Counted from the first letter of the stretch, positions 13,809 through 21,000 are shown. The stretch is 45,670 bases of DNA from a virus (IMGVR_UViG_3300027782_000137:1-45670); one strand, 5' to 3'. Made by a program: numbers and translations. Notes: generated by a model not told the origin, from the letters alone.

Positions 13809-14068
13809 TTAACCTATGTGAATGTAAACCTGGAGACGGTCTTGTTGCAAAGAATGGGTCTTTTTTCTTTTATGCTCAATTTTATCCTTTTGCCCCCTAC
13901 AAACATCATATTAAACGCAAATTAAACTATCGTGGGGTATGGTCAGTAACTGATGAGGGTAAGCACTCTATCCACGAAGACTGTGATATAGACATCATTG
14001 AAATCATTCCACAAGAAACTCCAAACTTTTACTTTACAACTTATGAAAAGATACGACTTTACAAATGA
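13805..14068 (+). CDS. INLCECKPGD-family small protein (copy 2)
   Basis: 87 residues. The start overlaps copy 1 by 4 bp. About the first 33 nt and a block near the 3' end are identical to copy 1, with a diverged centre, which looks like duplication followed by selection or conversion at the ends. Confidence 0.75.
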   Translation: MINLCECKPGDGLVAKNGSFFFYAQFYPFAPYKHHIKRKLNYRGVWSVTDEGKHSIHEDCDIDIIEIIPQETPNFYFTTYEKIRLYK

Positions 14069-14255
14069 ACAAGTGAGATTGCTTAAGGAAGCAATCAGTG
14101 CATATTCAGAACAATGCGCTGTATTTCCAGATAATGAAGGCAATGAGGATAGAATGTGGAAAATGGGAAGGTTATATCAACTTCTTTCCAGTCCTCCAGA
14201 TACTCTAAATACGGAAGAAAACGACTGCTCCATTTACCCAATCTGCGATTACTAA
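14043..14255 (+). CDS. Small helical protein
   Basis: 70 residues from ATG 14043, inside the end of the previous gene (26-bp overlap). MKRYDFTNEQVRLLKEAI..., helical, with a Cys-containing tail. No family recognised. Confidence 0.55.
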   Translation: MKRYDFTNEQVRLLKEAISAYSEQCAVFPDNEGNEDRMWKMGRLYQLLSSPPDTLNTEENDCSIYPICDY

Positions 14256-14256
14256 A

Positions 14257-14439
14257 ATGGTTTACTCTCACACTGTTAACACTCAACTTTCCTTTCAACA
14301 AATTGAAAATGCTCTTAAGGGTGCAACTCAAGATGATTTAAATACTCTAGTGAGTGAGATTAGAGTTCTCTATGAAAATGCTTTAGCTATTCAAACACTG
14401 TATAATGAGTATAGCTCTGGTGCTTATGATGTGAATTGA
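14257..14439 (+). CDS. Small helical protein
   Basis: 60 residues, MVYSHTVNTQLSFQQIENAL..., 1 nt after the previous stop. No family recognised. The next 240 nt hold no gene, only CTTTAAG direct repeats and a promoter cassette. Confidence 0.6.
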   Translation: MVYSHTVNTQLSFQQIENALKGATQDDLNTLVSEIRVLYENALAIQTLYNEYSSGAYDVN

Positions 14440-14587
14440 TTGCCCTCTTTAAGTCTTCTTTAAGCTCTTTAAGACTTTATAAGAACCTAAAGTTAACCCT
14501 TTCAAACCACAGAAGGATTATACTCATACTATTAGATAGCGTCAATAGGTATTTCTACTCATTCTATAGGTATAAGAAGTAGTGGAT

Positions 14588-14645
14588 GTGCCGCTTTTTG
14601 AACCGTCCACTATGCTCACCGCAGCAACTCCAAAGGTGCTATACT
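14588..14645 (+). promoter_or_regulatory. Stem-loop plus extended -10 promoter cassette
   Basis: 'tgccgctttttgaaccgtcc' stem, then TGCTATACT (-10 at 14640-14645), 37 nt before the 14682 gene. The preceding gap (14442-14587) has three CTTTAAG repeats resembling those near 33.13 kb, but no DnaA-like boxes were seen there. Confidence 0.6.
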
Positions 14646-14681
14646 GTAAGTTCAATCAAGCACTGACCTCAAAGTTTCATT

Positions 14682-15107
14682 ATGGCTCTTACCTTTCCGC
14701 GTATTCAAGCAGGCGAATATCAAATCAATGACGGTCATAAGCCTGTAGGTTACATCATCAAAAAATCAAATTCAAAATGGATTATGTATAAGTGCAGCAA
14801 TCCTTCAATGCTGGGTAATCCAATCTCTGTAAAGAAAACTCTCAAAGACCTTAAACTTGATGCAGAGTGTATGATTGGCTCCAGTCCTACACCTTCTGTT
14901 GAAATCAATGAAGATAGTCTTGAGCTTGATGCTCTTCTGAAAGACGTAAAATCTCAAAATCCCGACAAGTATGAAATGATGAAGGAAATGCTTGAGACGG
15001 ATTACGTCATTGACCTGAATGAATACAGGCAAACGGAGAATGGTCTAGAACCAGTGAAAGCACCTTTCAGTGAGTTCCTCACTCCCGAACAAGCAGCAGC
15101 TCTTTGA
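14682..15107 (+). CDS. FPRxxAGxY-family protein
   Basis: 141 residues: FPRIQAGEYQINDGHKPVGY then IIKKSNSKWIMYKCSNPS. The N-terminal domain is paralogous to the 8243 product; the C-terminus is helical and acidic but much less extreme. It has its own promoter cassette and terminator, like its paralogue. Confidence 0.8.
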   Translation: MALTFPRIQAGEYQINDGHKPVGYIIKKSNSKWIMYKCSNPSMLGNPISVKKTLKDLKLDAECMIGSSPTPSVEINEDSLELDALLKDVKSQNPDKYEMMKEMLETDYVIDLNEYRQTENGLEPVKAPFSEFLTPEQAAAL

Positions 15108-15117
15108 TAGTCTCCTG

Positions 15118-15145
15118 GGAGGTGTTTAATGCACCTCCACCTTTT
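15118..15145 (+). terminator. Rho-independent terminator
   Basis: GGAGGTG (15118-15124), loop TTTAATG, CACCTCC (15132-15138), then ACCTTTT. Confidence 0.75.
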
Positions 15146-15168
15146 CTCCTCTCTCTCCCATCTTTCTA

Positions 15169-15423
15169 ATGTATCTACTCAAATTTAAACATACTGGAGA
15201 TTTCAGTCACAATCTGTCTATTGCACTTGGAGGATGTAGAAAGTTTGTACTTTCGCACATTCAAGTCAGTCATTCTGACTTTTGGAGAGTTCCAGATGTT
15301 GGATTTAGTGTAACGCTCTTTGATAGTTCACTTATTCATCTTTATTTTAATTTTCTGGGTCAAACTCTAACTCTTGACTTTTTCGTGTATAACTCTTACT
15401 ATGTAAAGGGCATCAATGGGTAA
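15169..15423 (+). CDS. Small beta-rich protein
   Basis: 84 residues, MYLLKFKHTGDFSHNLSIAL..., with alternating hydrophobic strands and no clear membrane helix. It is preceded by a pyrimidine-rich leader rather than a Shine-Dalgarno. It overlaps the next start by 8 bp. Unknown function. Confidence 0.65.
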   Translation: MYLLKFKHTGDFSHNLSIALGGCRKFVLSHIQVSHSDFWRVPDVGFSVTLFDSSLIHLYFNFLGQTLTLDFFVYNSYYVKGING

Positions 15424-15652
15424 TTACTTTACTGCTTACAAAACTAAAAGGAGCCTCTATAAAGAGATTACTCCTGGAACTGTTTGGAAACTTAAACATA
15501 GTAACATCACATTTGCAGTTCAACGTATTGACCCAGTTAATAAACTTGCATGGGGAATATGTTCTAGAGTAGCGGATGAAATTAATGCTATATCTTTTGA
15601 GTATCTTTTTTTATACTACAATCTACTAAAACAAACACAAGAGGTAAAATGA
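15416..15652 (+). CDS. NYFxxYE-family small protein (copy 7)
   Basis: 78 residues: GNYFTAYKTKRSLYKEITPG then TVWKLK, keeping the NYFxxY helix and PGxxW turn. Its stop overlaps the next ATG (AATGA). Confidence 0.75.
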   Translation: MGNYFTAYKTKRSLYKEITPGTVWKLKHSNITFAVQRIDPVNKLAWGICSRVADEINAISFEYLFLYYNLLKQTQEVK

Positions 15653-15798
15653 TTAAACAACTCACTCACGAAGCACTGGAAAGTATTGCAGAAGCTGCGG
15701 AAGATTTTCTAAATGATGCAGGAGTCTCTCTCACTTCACATTCATACGAAAACATTATTCAACAGGCAGAAGATTATGGATTTAGGTATGAGTTCTGA
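15649..15798 (+). CDS. Very small helical protein
   Basis: 49 residues (MIKQLTHEALESIAEAAEDF...). It overlaps its neighbours at both ends. No family recognised. Confidence 0.6.
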   Translation: MIKQLTHEALESIAEAAEDFLNDAGVSLTSHSYENIIQQAEDYGFRYEF

Positions 15799-16048
15799 TA
15801 CACACTTACTTCAAAAATCTGCTGGACGAGCAGGAGAGATTCTTGGAGTTCTTGAATGGTATGCTGATGTAAAGTTTCTTCAAATCTTTATGGCACTTCA
15901 CTCAAATTGTGGTGGTGATGAAGTTTTGATGAGGCATTGGATGCAAACTCCAAATACTCATCTTCAAGGAAAAGTTCCCGCAAACTTGATTACTACCGAA
16001 CAGGGTATTCAAGATGTTCTAGACTATGTTCTTTATCTTTCTCACTGA
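15788..16048 (+). CDS. Small protein of unknown function
   Basis: 86 residues from ATG 15788, which overlaps the previous stop; an in-frame ATG at 15776 is possible. Text: MSSDTHLLQKSAGRAGEILG, with helical content throughout. Unknown. Confidence 0.65.
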   Translation: MSSDTHLLQKSAGRAGEILGVLEWYADVKFLQIFMALHSNCGGDEVLMRHWMQTPNTHLQGKVPANLITTEQGIQDVLDYVLYLSH

Positions 16049-16051
16049 ATT

Positions 16052-16285
16052 ATGATTTACCCGAAAGTAGGACAGATTTGGATTAACTCCAAGACATATC
16101 ATGAAGAAACTATTGTTTCAGTTAGTGATAGGATTGTTACCTCTAACTATGATTGTGATTATGAACTATTTCTTGAAACCTATACTATTGATGTTGACGA
16201 AAGTGTGAAAAATCTACAAAAACGGGTAGATACTTTACTATACGACATAGAAGAACTTAAAGTAAAAGGATACCTAACCACTTGA
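16052..16285 (+). CDS. Small PKVGQIW protein (truncated NYFxxYE relative?)
   Basis: 77 residues: MIYPKVGQIWINSKTYHEET, then a beta-rich part and a C-terminal helix. The PKxGQIW turn matches the family turn but the N-terminal NYFxxYE helix is absent, so relatedness is tentative. Confidence 0.65.
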   Translation: MIYPKVGQIWINSKTYHEETIVSVSDRIVTSNYDCDYELFLETYTIDVDESVKNLQKRVDTLLYDIEELKVKGYLTT

Positions 16286-16291
16286 AAAACC

Positions 16292-16333
16292 GGCACACTG
16301 TCCCTTGAGTCTCGGTGTGCCTGATGCTATGAT
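16292..16333 (+). promoter_or_regulatory. Stem-loop plus extended -10 promoter cassette
   Basis: GGCACAC (16292-16298) pairs with GTGTGCC (16315-16321), then TGCTATGAT (-10 at 16328-16333). Confidence 0.6.
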
Positions 16334-16356
16334 GACTTCGTAACCCAAGCAAACTA

Positions 16357-16650
16357 ATGCAACGCTCTGAATACGGAATTACACTTGAAGCAAATGAACT
16401 TCGCAACATCATCAAAGGTGTAACAGAAATTCGTAAGTGTCCTGATTGCGAAACTCACGGAGAAAGCTGGACGCTTCATTATGTTTCAGCAGATGACCCT
16501 AATGAACTGGAACAATTTAAAAATGTTAGTGAAGTATTTGCTACAAACTTTGTAGTAGAAGATTACCCAGAGTATTCTTGGGGTGAATGTCATCTTTATG
16601 ATTGCGAAACCTGTGGTGGTGTTGGTTACATTTTTATTGAGGAGTGTTGA
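16357..16650 (+). CDS. Small zinc-ribbon protein
   Basis: 97 residues with CPDC (about 28-31) and CETCGGVGY (about 83-91). This DnaJ-type 'CxxCxGxG' pair should bind one zinc. The leader codes for nothing else. A role as adaptor or nucleic-acid binder is possible; no family named. Confidence 0.7.
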   Translation: MQRSEYGITLEANELRNIIKGVTEIRKCPDCETHGESWTLHYVSADDPNELEQFKNVSEVFATNFVVEDYPEYSWGECHLYDCETCGGVGYIFIEEC

Positions 16651-16651
16651 A

Positions 16652-16837
16652 ATGACTACTTTTTATGTTATTATGCAAAAACGCCGAGATGGTGAAGTTT
16701 ATGCTGACTTACATAAAACCAATGAGATAATGTATTTGACTTATGAAGATGCTGTGGAGCATTTTAATAACTCGGAGCATTATAAGGAATACTATCATAT
16801 TGTAAAAATGATTGCTACACTTGACGAGGAGATTTGA
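16652..16837 (+). CDS. Small protein of unknown function
   Basis: 61 residues from ATG 16652, 1 nt after the previous stop: MTTFYVIMQKRRDGEVYADL. A short beta-alpha layout (an FYVIMQ strand, then YEDAVEHFN) is repeated in other tiny ORFs here, such as those at 28670 and 28877. Confidence 0.6.
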   Translation: MTTFYVIMQKRRDGEVYADLHKTNEIMYLTYEDAVEHFNNSEHYKEYYHIVKMIATLDEEI

Positions 16838-16838
16838 A

Positions 16839-17093
16839 ATGCTTACTGGTGATGACCTACTTAAAAAAGTTCAAAGTCTAGAAACTCTTACGGGAGTTGT
16901 TCCTGTTAAACTCGCAAAGTTTCTTTCACAAGAAGTTTGCAAAGACCTAGATTACGATGAAATCTATAAACTTGCCGAAGAAGCAATGTCTCGTAGATTT
17001 ATGAGAAAGTATAATGTAAAGTCTCTCTGTGAAGACTACGGAGAGCGTTATGACTATGTTTTTCTTGATAATGGAATTGAACCTGCACTATGA
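16839..17093 (+). CDS. Small helical protein
   Basis: 84 residues from ATG 16839, 1 nt after the previous stop, starting MLTGDDLLKKVQSLETLTGV. All-helical. Overlaps the next start by 4 bp. Confidence 0.6.
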   Translation: MLTGDDLLKKVQSLETLTGVVPVKLAKFLSQEVCKDLDYDEIYKLAEEAMSRRFMRKYNVKSLCEDYGERYDYVFLDNGIEPAL

Positions 17094-17308
17094 TTAACCA
17101 ATCCTTCAAAGTTGAAGATTTTGAATATGAAGCGACTTATGAGTTTCATTTAATCACTAAGAATAATTGGTTGTGTAAGAGATGGGGTAAAGAACTTGAA
17201 ATGTCTCAAAAAGATGTTGAAAGTCATTATAACTACTTCACTTCTCACTGGCAGGATTATGATGTGACGCTTCTTGAACTGACACAGAATACCTCCCCTG
17301 CTTCCTGA
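17090..17308 (+). CDS. Small protein of unknown function
   Basis: 72 residues, MINQSFKVEDFEYEATYEFH, Trp- and Tyr-rich. The end runs into the next promoter cassette. Confidence 0.6.
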   Translation: MINQSFKVEDFEYEATYEFHLITKNNWLCKRWGKELEMSQKDVESHYNYFTSHWQDYDVTLLELTQNTSPAS

Positions 17309-17322
17309 ATTGCTGCTATGAT
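17278..17322 (+). promoter_or_regulatory. Extended -10 promoter
   Basis: TGCTATGAT (-10 at 17317-17322) preceded by 'gaactgacac', a degraded cassette stem that overlaps the end of the previous gene. Confidence 0.5.
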
Positions 17323-17351
17323 GACCTCAGCACACACAACCACAAACTCTT

Positions 17352-17504
17352 ATGAAATTCAATCTTCGCAATCTTTTCATTACTGGTATTTTAGGTTCAC
17401 TTATTGGATTCATTTTCCACAATCCACTAATCTTTGTTCCACTTGCATTTATTACTGGAGTAGTTTGTTCTATTTTTATCCCAGTTCTTAAAAAAGACAC
17501 CTGA
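17352..17504 (+). CDS. Very small membrane protein
   Basis: 50 residues with two hydrophobic segments (LFITGILGSLIGFIF and LIFVPLAFITGVVCSIFI) and basic ends. It is followed by another promoter and another membrane gene, so this part of the window is a membrane-protein cluster. Confidence 0.65.
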   Translation: MKFNLRNLFITGILGSLIGFIFHNPLIFVPLAFITGVVCSIFIPVLKKDT

Positions 17505-17522
17505 CAAACTGGCACAAGACCA

Positions 17523-17551
17523 TTGACTTTGCCGCCAATACCCCGTATACT
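17523..17551 (+). promoter_or_regulatory. Consensus sigma-70-like promoter
   Basis: TTGACT (17523-17528), 17-nt spacer, TATACT (17546-17551). Good -35 and -10 spacing, 25 nt before the 17576 start. Confidence 0.7.
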
Positions 17552-17575
17552 ATACGATTAAACAACGAAACTTCA

Positions 17576-17772
17576 ATGTCTAGAAAATCTTCTTCTACAA
17601 CCGCCTCTTCTGGTATGCAATTTCCTGGATGGTTAACTATTCTGTTTATCGGTCTAAAACTGACTGGTCATATTACCTGGCCCTGGCTATGGTATTGTCT
17701 CCTCTTTGGATTACTATTCTGATTGCACTTTTCATTCTTGCTATTTTCGTAGTTGCTGGTATTTGGAAATGA
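17576..17772 (+). pseudogene. Small membrane protein split by a frameshift (Fragile-X-F-like)
   Basis: The first frame gives 48 residues with LTILFIGLKLTGHITWPWLW, like the phage 'transmembrane Fragile-X-F' proteins, whose next segment is 'VLSPLW' plus a second helix. Exactly that continuation (VLSPLWITILIALFILAI) lies in the -1 frame from ATG 17689 to TGA 17772. A single missing base or a -1 shift near 17689 would restore a two-helix protein of about 66 residues. Either the gene is broken, is translated as two coupled peptides, or the base is a sequence error. Confidence 0.6.
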
Positions 17773-17993
17773 ACAAAGGATTTACTCTCATTGAACTGTT
17801 GATTTGTTGTGCTATTGGAGGTATTGAACTGTTGATTTGTTGTGCTATTGGAGGTATTGTGGTTTCTATTGCCTTCGGTGCAATGAATGGAAACTTCGTT
17901 CTTCCTTCAAAGCAATCTTGCATTTCTCAAGGAGGCAAATGGACTGAAGGATACGAACGAGGACGTATGACTCAACTCTGCACTTACAATTGA
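17769..17993 (+). CDS. Type IV prepilin-like protein with internal duplication
   Basis: 74 residues from ATG 17769, overlapping the upstream stop. MNKG then FTLIELL is a textbook class III signal: prepilin peptidase would cut after Gly4, methylate Phe, and leave Glu5 of the mature chain. The following helix holds an exact 33-bp tandem duplication (17790-17822 and 17823-17855) that repeats IELLICCAIGG. The C-terminal part has two Cys (CISQGG...LCTYN), as in minor pilins with a disulfide. It could enter or poison the host pilus. Confidence 0.75.
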   Translation: MNKGFTLIELLICCAIGGIELLICCAIGGIVVSIAFGAMNGNFVLPSKQSCISQGGKWTEGYERGRMTQLCTYN

Positions 17994-17998
17994 AACTT

Positions 17999-18295
17999 AT
18001 GAAAAACTCTATCGGAAAAGAAAACGCAATTGAACTTTATGAGTCTAAATGGTGGGAAGGTCTTTCTCATCAGGAGATTGCAGGAGTTCAACTTTTCGTT
18101 ACAGAACTCTGTTGCCCTTTTGATGTATTTCACGAGGCAGTTGAGAAATCACTTGGTCGTCCAGTCTTTACTCACGAATTTGGATTGAACTATGATGGTA
18201 TTTGTGCAGAGTTTCTTAGAGAAAAAGAATCTCCCACTCTTGAACAAATTTTAAGTCTGGTTCCCAACGAAAAACTTGTTGTTTTTTCTTGCTGA
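17999..18295 (+). CDS. Conserved small phage protein (DUF7736-like)
   Basis: 98 residues from ATG 17999. The segments YESKWWEGLSHQEIAGVQLF, FDVFHEAVEKSLGRPVFTHE and FGLNYDGICAEFL match my memory of a small protein widespread in phages (DUF7736). Function unknown. It follows the pilin-like gene by 5 nt. Confidence 0.75.
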   Translation: MKNSIGKENAIELYESKWWEGLSHQEIAGVQLFVTELCCPFDVFHEAVEKSLGRPVFTHEFGLNYDGICAEFLREKESPTLEQILSLVPNEKLVVFSC

Positions 18296-18301
18296 TTTGA
18301 T

Positions 18302-18463
18302 ATGGTAATCCGAATTCTAGGTGTTTCTATTGGAGTATCTGCTCTACTCTACATTCTTCTTTTGAGAGGACTTCCAGTGTTGTTCTTTCTTAAGATGATT
18401 CCTCTCGCTTTTCTACTCTTTGTTGCGATTGCGTTTATATACGCAGGCGTAACAAAAGATTAA
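18302..18463 (+). CDS. Very small membrane protein
   Basis: 53 residues with two hydrophobic segments (ILGVSIGVSALLYILLL and MIPLAFLLFVAIAFIYAGV). Part of the membrane-gene cluster. Unknown function. Confidence 0.6.
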   Translation: MVIRILGVSIGVSALLYILLLRGLPVLFFLKMIPLAFLLFVAIAFIYAGVTKD

Positions 18464-18491
18464 TTGTTCCTCATCCTCCCCTTTTTTAATT

Positions 18492-19304
18492 ATGTCTCTC
18501 GCAAAAGTCGGTATTGGTGTTGGTGTTGGTGCTCTTGTTCTTGTGCTTACGGCAGGGCAATTCACCACAATTAGCACTGGTGAAAATGGACTATTCGTAG
18601 GTTTTGATGGTCAAGTGAAAAATGAAATTTTAAGTCCAGGAATTAAATATGAAGGACTTGGTAATATCAAAGTCTTCAATACTCGTAAGATTACGGTGAC
18701 TGCAAATGACCTTCGCCCCAAGACTAAAGATAACACCATCTTAAAGGAGATGGATGTGACTGTAACCTACAGCATCAATCCTACTTCTCTCTATGAGTTC
18801 TATACTGGTTATGACCTTTCTAATCACAGCGTTGGTGATAGTGGTCAACTTCAACTTATGAGTAGTTACATTGCTCGCCTGATTACTTCTGCCGTCAATC
18901 AATCTGTAGACGAGTTCTCTGCACTTGCTGTGAACTCAAGTTTGGAGCAAATTCAGGACACGATTAAAACTAATCTTTCTGATGCTCTGAAGAAAAATGG
19001 TCTTGAAGGTAAGATTACCATTGATTCCATTATCGTTGGTAAGGCAGACCTTCCTGATGAGTTGGTTGCTTCCGTAAATCGTGTGGTTGCCGCACAATCT
19101 GCGAATAAAGAGCAACAAGTTAAGACACAGACTGCACAACTGAAAGCAGATGAAAATAAGGCACTTGCCTCTACTGTGTCTGCTCAATCACTTGAATATC
19201 AAAGGAATGAAATTCTTAAGGCTGCATTTGAGAATGGCTCCATTCAGAAAATTCTGATTGTGAATGGAACTCCTCTTCAGTTCTTCCCAACTGATAAAAA
19301 CTGA
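18492..19304 (+). CDS. SPFH (band 7/prohibitin-like) protein
   Basis: 270 residues. An N-terminal membrane anchor (GIGVGVGALVLVLTAG) is followed by 'TGENGLFVGFDGQV...LSPGIKYE', 'KITVTANDLRPKTKD', 'MDVTVTYSINP' and a long C-terminal helix (SANKEQQVKTQTAQLKADEN), the classic order of an SPFH domain and oligomerising coiled coil. SPFH proteins form membrane-attached rings that hold or regulate proteases and lipids. A phage copy may act on host membrane proteins. Confidence 0.85.
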   Translation: MSLAKVGIGVGVGALVLVLTAGQFTTISTGENGLFVGFDGQVKNEILSPGIKYEGLGNIKVFNTRKITVTANDLRPKTKDNTILKEMDVTVTYSINPTSLYEFYTGYDLSNHSVGDSGQLQLMSSYIARLITSAVNQSVDEFSALAVNSSLEQIQDTIKTNLSDALKKNGLEGKITIDSIIVGKADLPDELVASVNRVVAAQSANKEQQVKTQTAQLKADENKALASTVSAQSLEYQRNEILKAAFENGSIQKILIVNGTPLQFFPTDKN

Positions 19305-19537
19305 TGAAGTATCGTATTGTCTCACGCAACAAATGGGCTGATGGTAGACCTTGCCATTCTCTGATATATTATGCTCAAATGAATGTATTTGGCACTTGGG
19401 TTGATTGTAATCTTAATCCTTTTGTTGATGCATACGATTCCTATGATATGGAATTGAAAGTAGTGGAAAAATGGGTGAACTCTCAACTCATTAAAAAAGA
19501 ACCACTTAAAGAAGAAGTAGTCAAGACTTACGACTGA
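19304..19537 (+). CDS. Small protein of unknown function
   Basis: 77 residues (MKYRIVSRNKWADGRPCHSL...). Its ATG overlaps the previous TGA. Beta-alpha; a strong hairpin and promoter follow. No family recognised. Confidence 0.65.
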   Translation: MKYRIVSRNKWADGRPCHSLIYYAQMNVFGTWVDCNLNPFVDAYDSYDMELKVVEKWVNSQLIKKEPLKEEVVKTYD

Positions 19538-19552
19538 CACTTTCTGAACTGG

Positions 19553-19592
19553 CACACTACTCCTTCGGGAGTAGTGTGTTTCCTGCTATGAT
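19553..19592 (+). promoter_or_regulatory. Strong hairpin (TTCG loop) plus extended -10 promoter
   Basis: CACACTACTCC-TTCG-GGAGTAGTGTG (19553-19578), 11 bp, then TTT and TGCTATGAT (-10 at 19587-19592). Terminator and promoter in one. Confidence 0.7.
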
Positions 19593-19617
19593 GACTTCGC
19601 ACCCGCAAAGGATTATT

Positions 19618-19968
19618 ATGTATCTTGATATTTGGTTAGATATTGAAGTGGATACTGGGGCACCAGAACCACATAAAGTTGAGTTGTTTTCTGCAAATAT
19701 AACTCATAACGTCAATAAAATGGCAGAAGAAGCAGGGATTTATAAATGTCTATGGAGACCAGATGAACTATGGGAAACTCCAACTGCTGGGATGATAGTT
19801 CCAATTCTTGAAGAAGGATTAAAGAAACTCAAATCCAATCCAGAACACTATAAGAAGTTTGATGCTTCTAATGGTTGGGGAACCTATGAGGACTTCGTTC
19901 CCTTTGTTGAAGAAGTCTTGAGTGCCTGTAAAAAGCATCCAAAAGCAAATGTTAAAACTTGGATTTAA
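19618..19968 (+). CDS. Conserved phage protein (NITHN...NGWGxY family)
   Basis: 116 residues from ATG 19618, the first ATG after the -10. ANITHNVNKMAEEAGIYKCL, WRPDEL, LEEGLKKLKSNPEHYKKF and NGWGTYEDFVPFVEEVL match a protein family found in many phages and actinobacteria. No function is known to me. It overlaps the next start. Confidence 0.8.
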   Translation: MYLDIWLDIEVDTGAPEPHKVELFSANITHNVNKMAEEAGIYKCLWRPDELWETPTAGMIVPILEEGLKKLKSNPEHYKKFDASNGWGTYEDFVPFVEEVLSACKKHPKANVKTWI

Positions 19969-20201
19969 TGAAAACTAAAATGAAAAACTACCGAATTAAA
20001 AGAGTAACTAAACATGGCGAGGTTGACTGGTATTTTCCCCAAAAGAGAATTTTTGAATTGTTTTGGGTTGATATGGTTACTGATGGTGGATATGGAGGTT
20101 TCCTTTCTTATGAGAAAGCAAACAAAGCTCTTTGTAGTGCTATCGCAAGCCCTAAAGTCGAATACCTTGATGTAAGTTGTGAGGGTATCCAAAATGACTG
20201 A
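19968..20201 (+). CDS. Small basic protein of unknown function
   Basis: 77 residues, MKTKMKNYRIKRVTKHGEVD; another in-frame ATG at 19980 is possible. Beta-alpha layout with FFLSYEKANKAL-like turn. Overlaps the next start. Confidence 0.6.
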   Translation: MKTKMKNYRIKRVTKHGEVDWYFPQKRIFELFWVDMVTDGGYGGFLSYEKANKALCSAIASPKVEYLDVSCEGIQND

Positions 20202-20352
20202 AAATGAGGAATTGAAAAAACTCTGCAACGAACTTGTAGATGATTTAGATGCTTGGTTAGAGTTTGATGAAAAACCTAGCAGTTCCATTGCAGAGTATGA
20301 GGATTCAATTCACCTCGTTAAACGCGCCCGTAGTATTCTCAAACAACTATGA
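20194..20352 (+). CDS. Small acidic helical protein
   Basis: 52 residues starting MTENEELKKLCNELVDDLDA. Overlaps genes on both sides. No family recognised. Confidence 0.6.
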   Translation: MTENEELKKLCNELVDDLDAWLEFDEKPSSSIAEYEDSIHLVKRARSILKQL

Positions 20353-20666
20353 CTTCCAAAACTCGGATTAAAAAAACTTATAGCAACTTACCGACCCTCT
20401 TTAGTAATGATGGAATTGAGGATATTGATCAATTGATTGATTATCTCATTCACCTAATAAAAGGTGATGTAAAAGAGATTCAACTGACTCTTTTAAAAAA
20501 TGGTGCTCCTGTAAGTCTTCAAAGTCATGAATTACATTTTAGTGGAATCAAGCATATTCAAGTAAGTGATGAAGAGTTTTTGAGTAAGTTTGGAATTAAC
20601 TCTGAAAATCAACAGGAAATCTATGAAGTTCTTAAAAGTAAACTTGAAGCTAGTGAAGTAAAATGA
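20349..20666 (+). CDS. Small protein of unknown function
   Basis: 105 residues (MTSKTRIKKTYSNLPTLFSN...). Its start and stop overlap neighbours by 4 bp, so it sits in a tightly coupled run (19618-21000). No motif recognised. Confidence 0.65.
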   Translation: MTSKTRIKKTYSNLPTLFSNDGIEDIDQLIDYLIHLIKGDVKEIQLTLLKNGAPVSLQSHELHFSGIKHIQVSDEEFLSKFGINSENQQEIYEVLKSKLEASEVK

Positions 20667-20827
20667 CAAAACAAAATGACCTTCTCCTTAAAGCTATTAC
20701 TCAAGTAATGATTGAAGCCTTTTGTGATGAAGAAGGATGGAGTGATTATTTGGAAGAACTCTTGATGGTTTATAAAAAACATAGTCCAGAGCTATATGAA
20801 AAAATTATAAATTCAAGAGATTGCTAA
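20663..20827 (+). CDS. Very small helical protein
   Basis: 54 residues starting MTKQNDLLLKAITQVMIEAF. Unknown. Confidence 0.6.
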   Translation: MTKQNDLLLKAITQVMIEAFCDEEGWSDYLEELLMVYKKHSPELYEKIINSRDC

Positions 20828-20829
20828 TT

Positions 20830-21000
20830 ATGGGACTACAATACAGAATTGATTATTTCCTTCATGGTGATTTATCCCGTCGTTGGAAGTATCGTGATAC
20901 TATGCTAGATGCAATTAACTGTGCTAAAGAAATAATAGAGAGTGGGGAATATAGTGTTATAGGTATTGAAGAAGAATGGTCTTTTAGTGCTAAAGAATAA
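20830..21000 (+). CDS. Very small protein of unknown function
   Basis: 56 residues starting MGLQYRIDYFLHGDLSRRWK. The order strand, turn, 'AINCAKEII' helix, strand is shared with other tiny ORFs here. Last gene of the run. Confidence 0.6.
   Translation: MGLQYRIDYFLHGDLSRRWKYRDTMLDAINCAKEIIESGEYSVIGIEEEWSFSAKE

Noticed and set aside
14442-14587. CTTTAAG repeats as a second replication origin
   Set aside because: Only three short repeats, no TGTGGAAAA boxes and no regular spacing.
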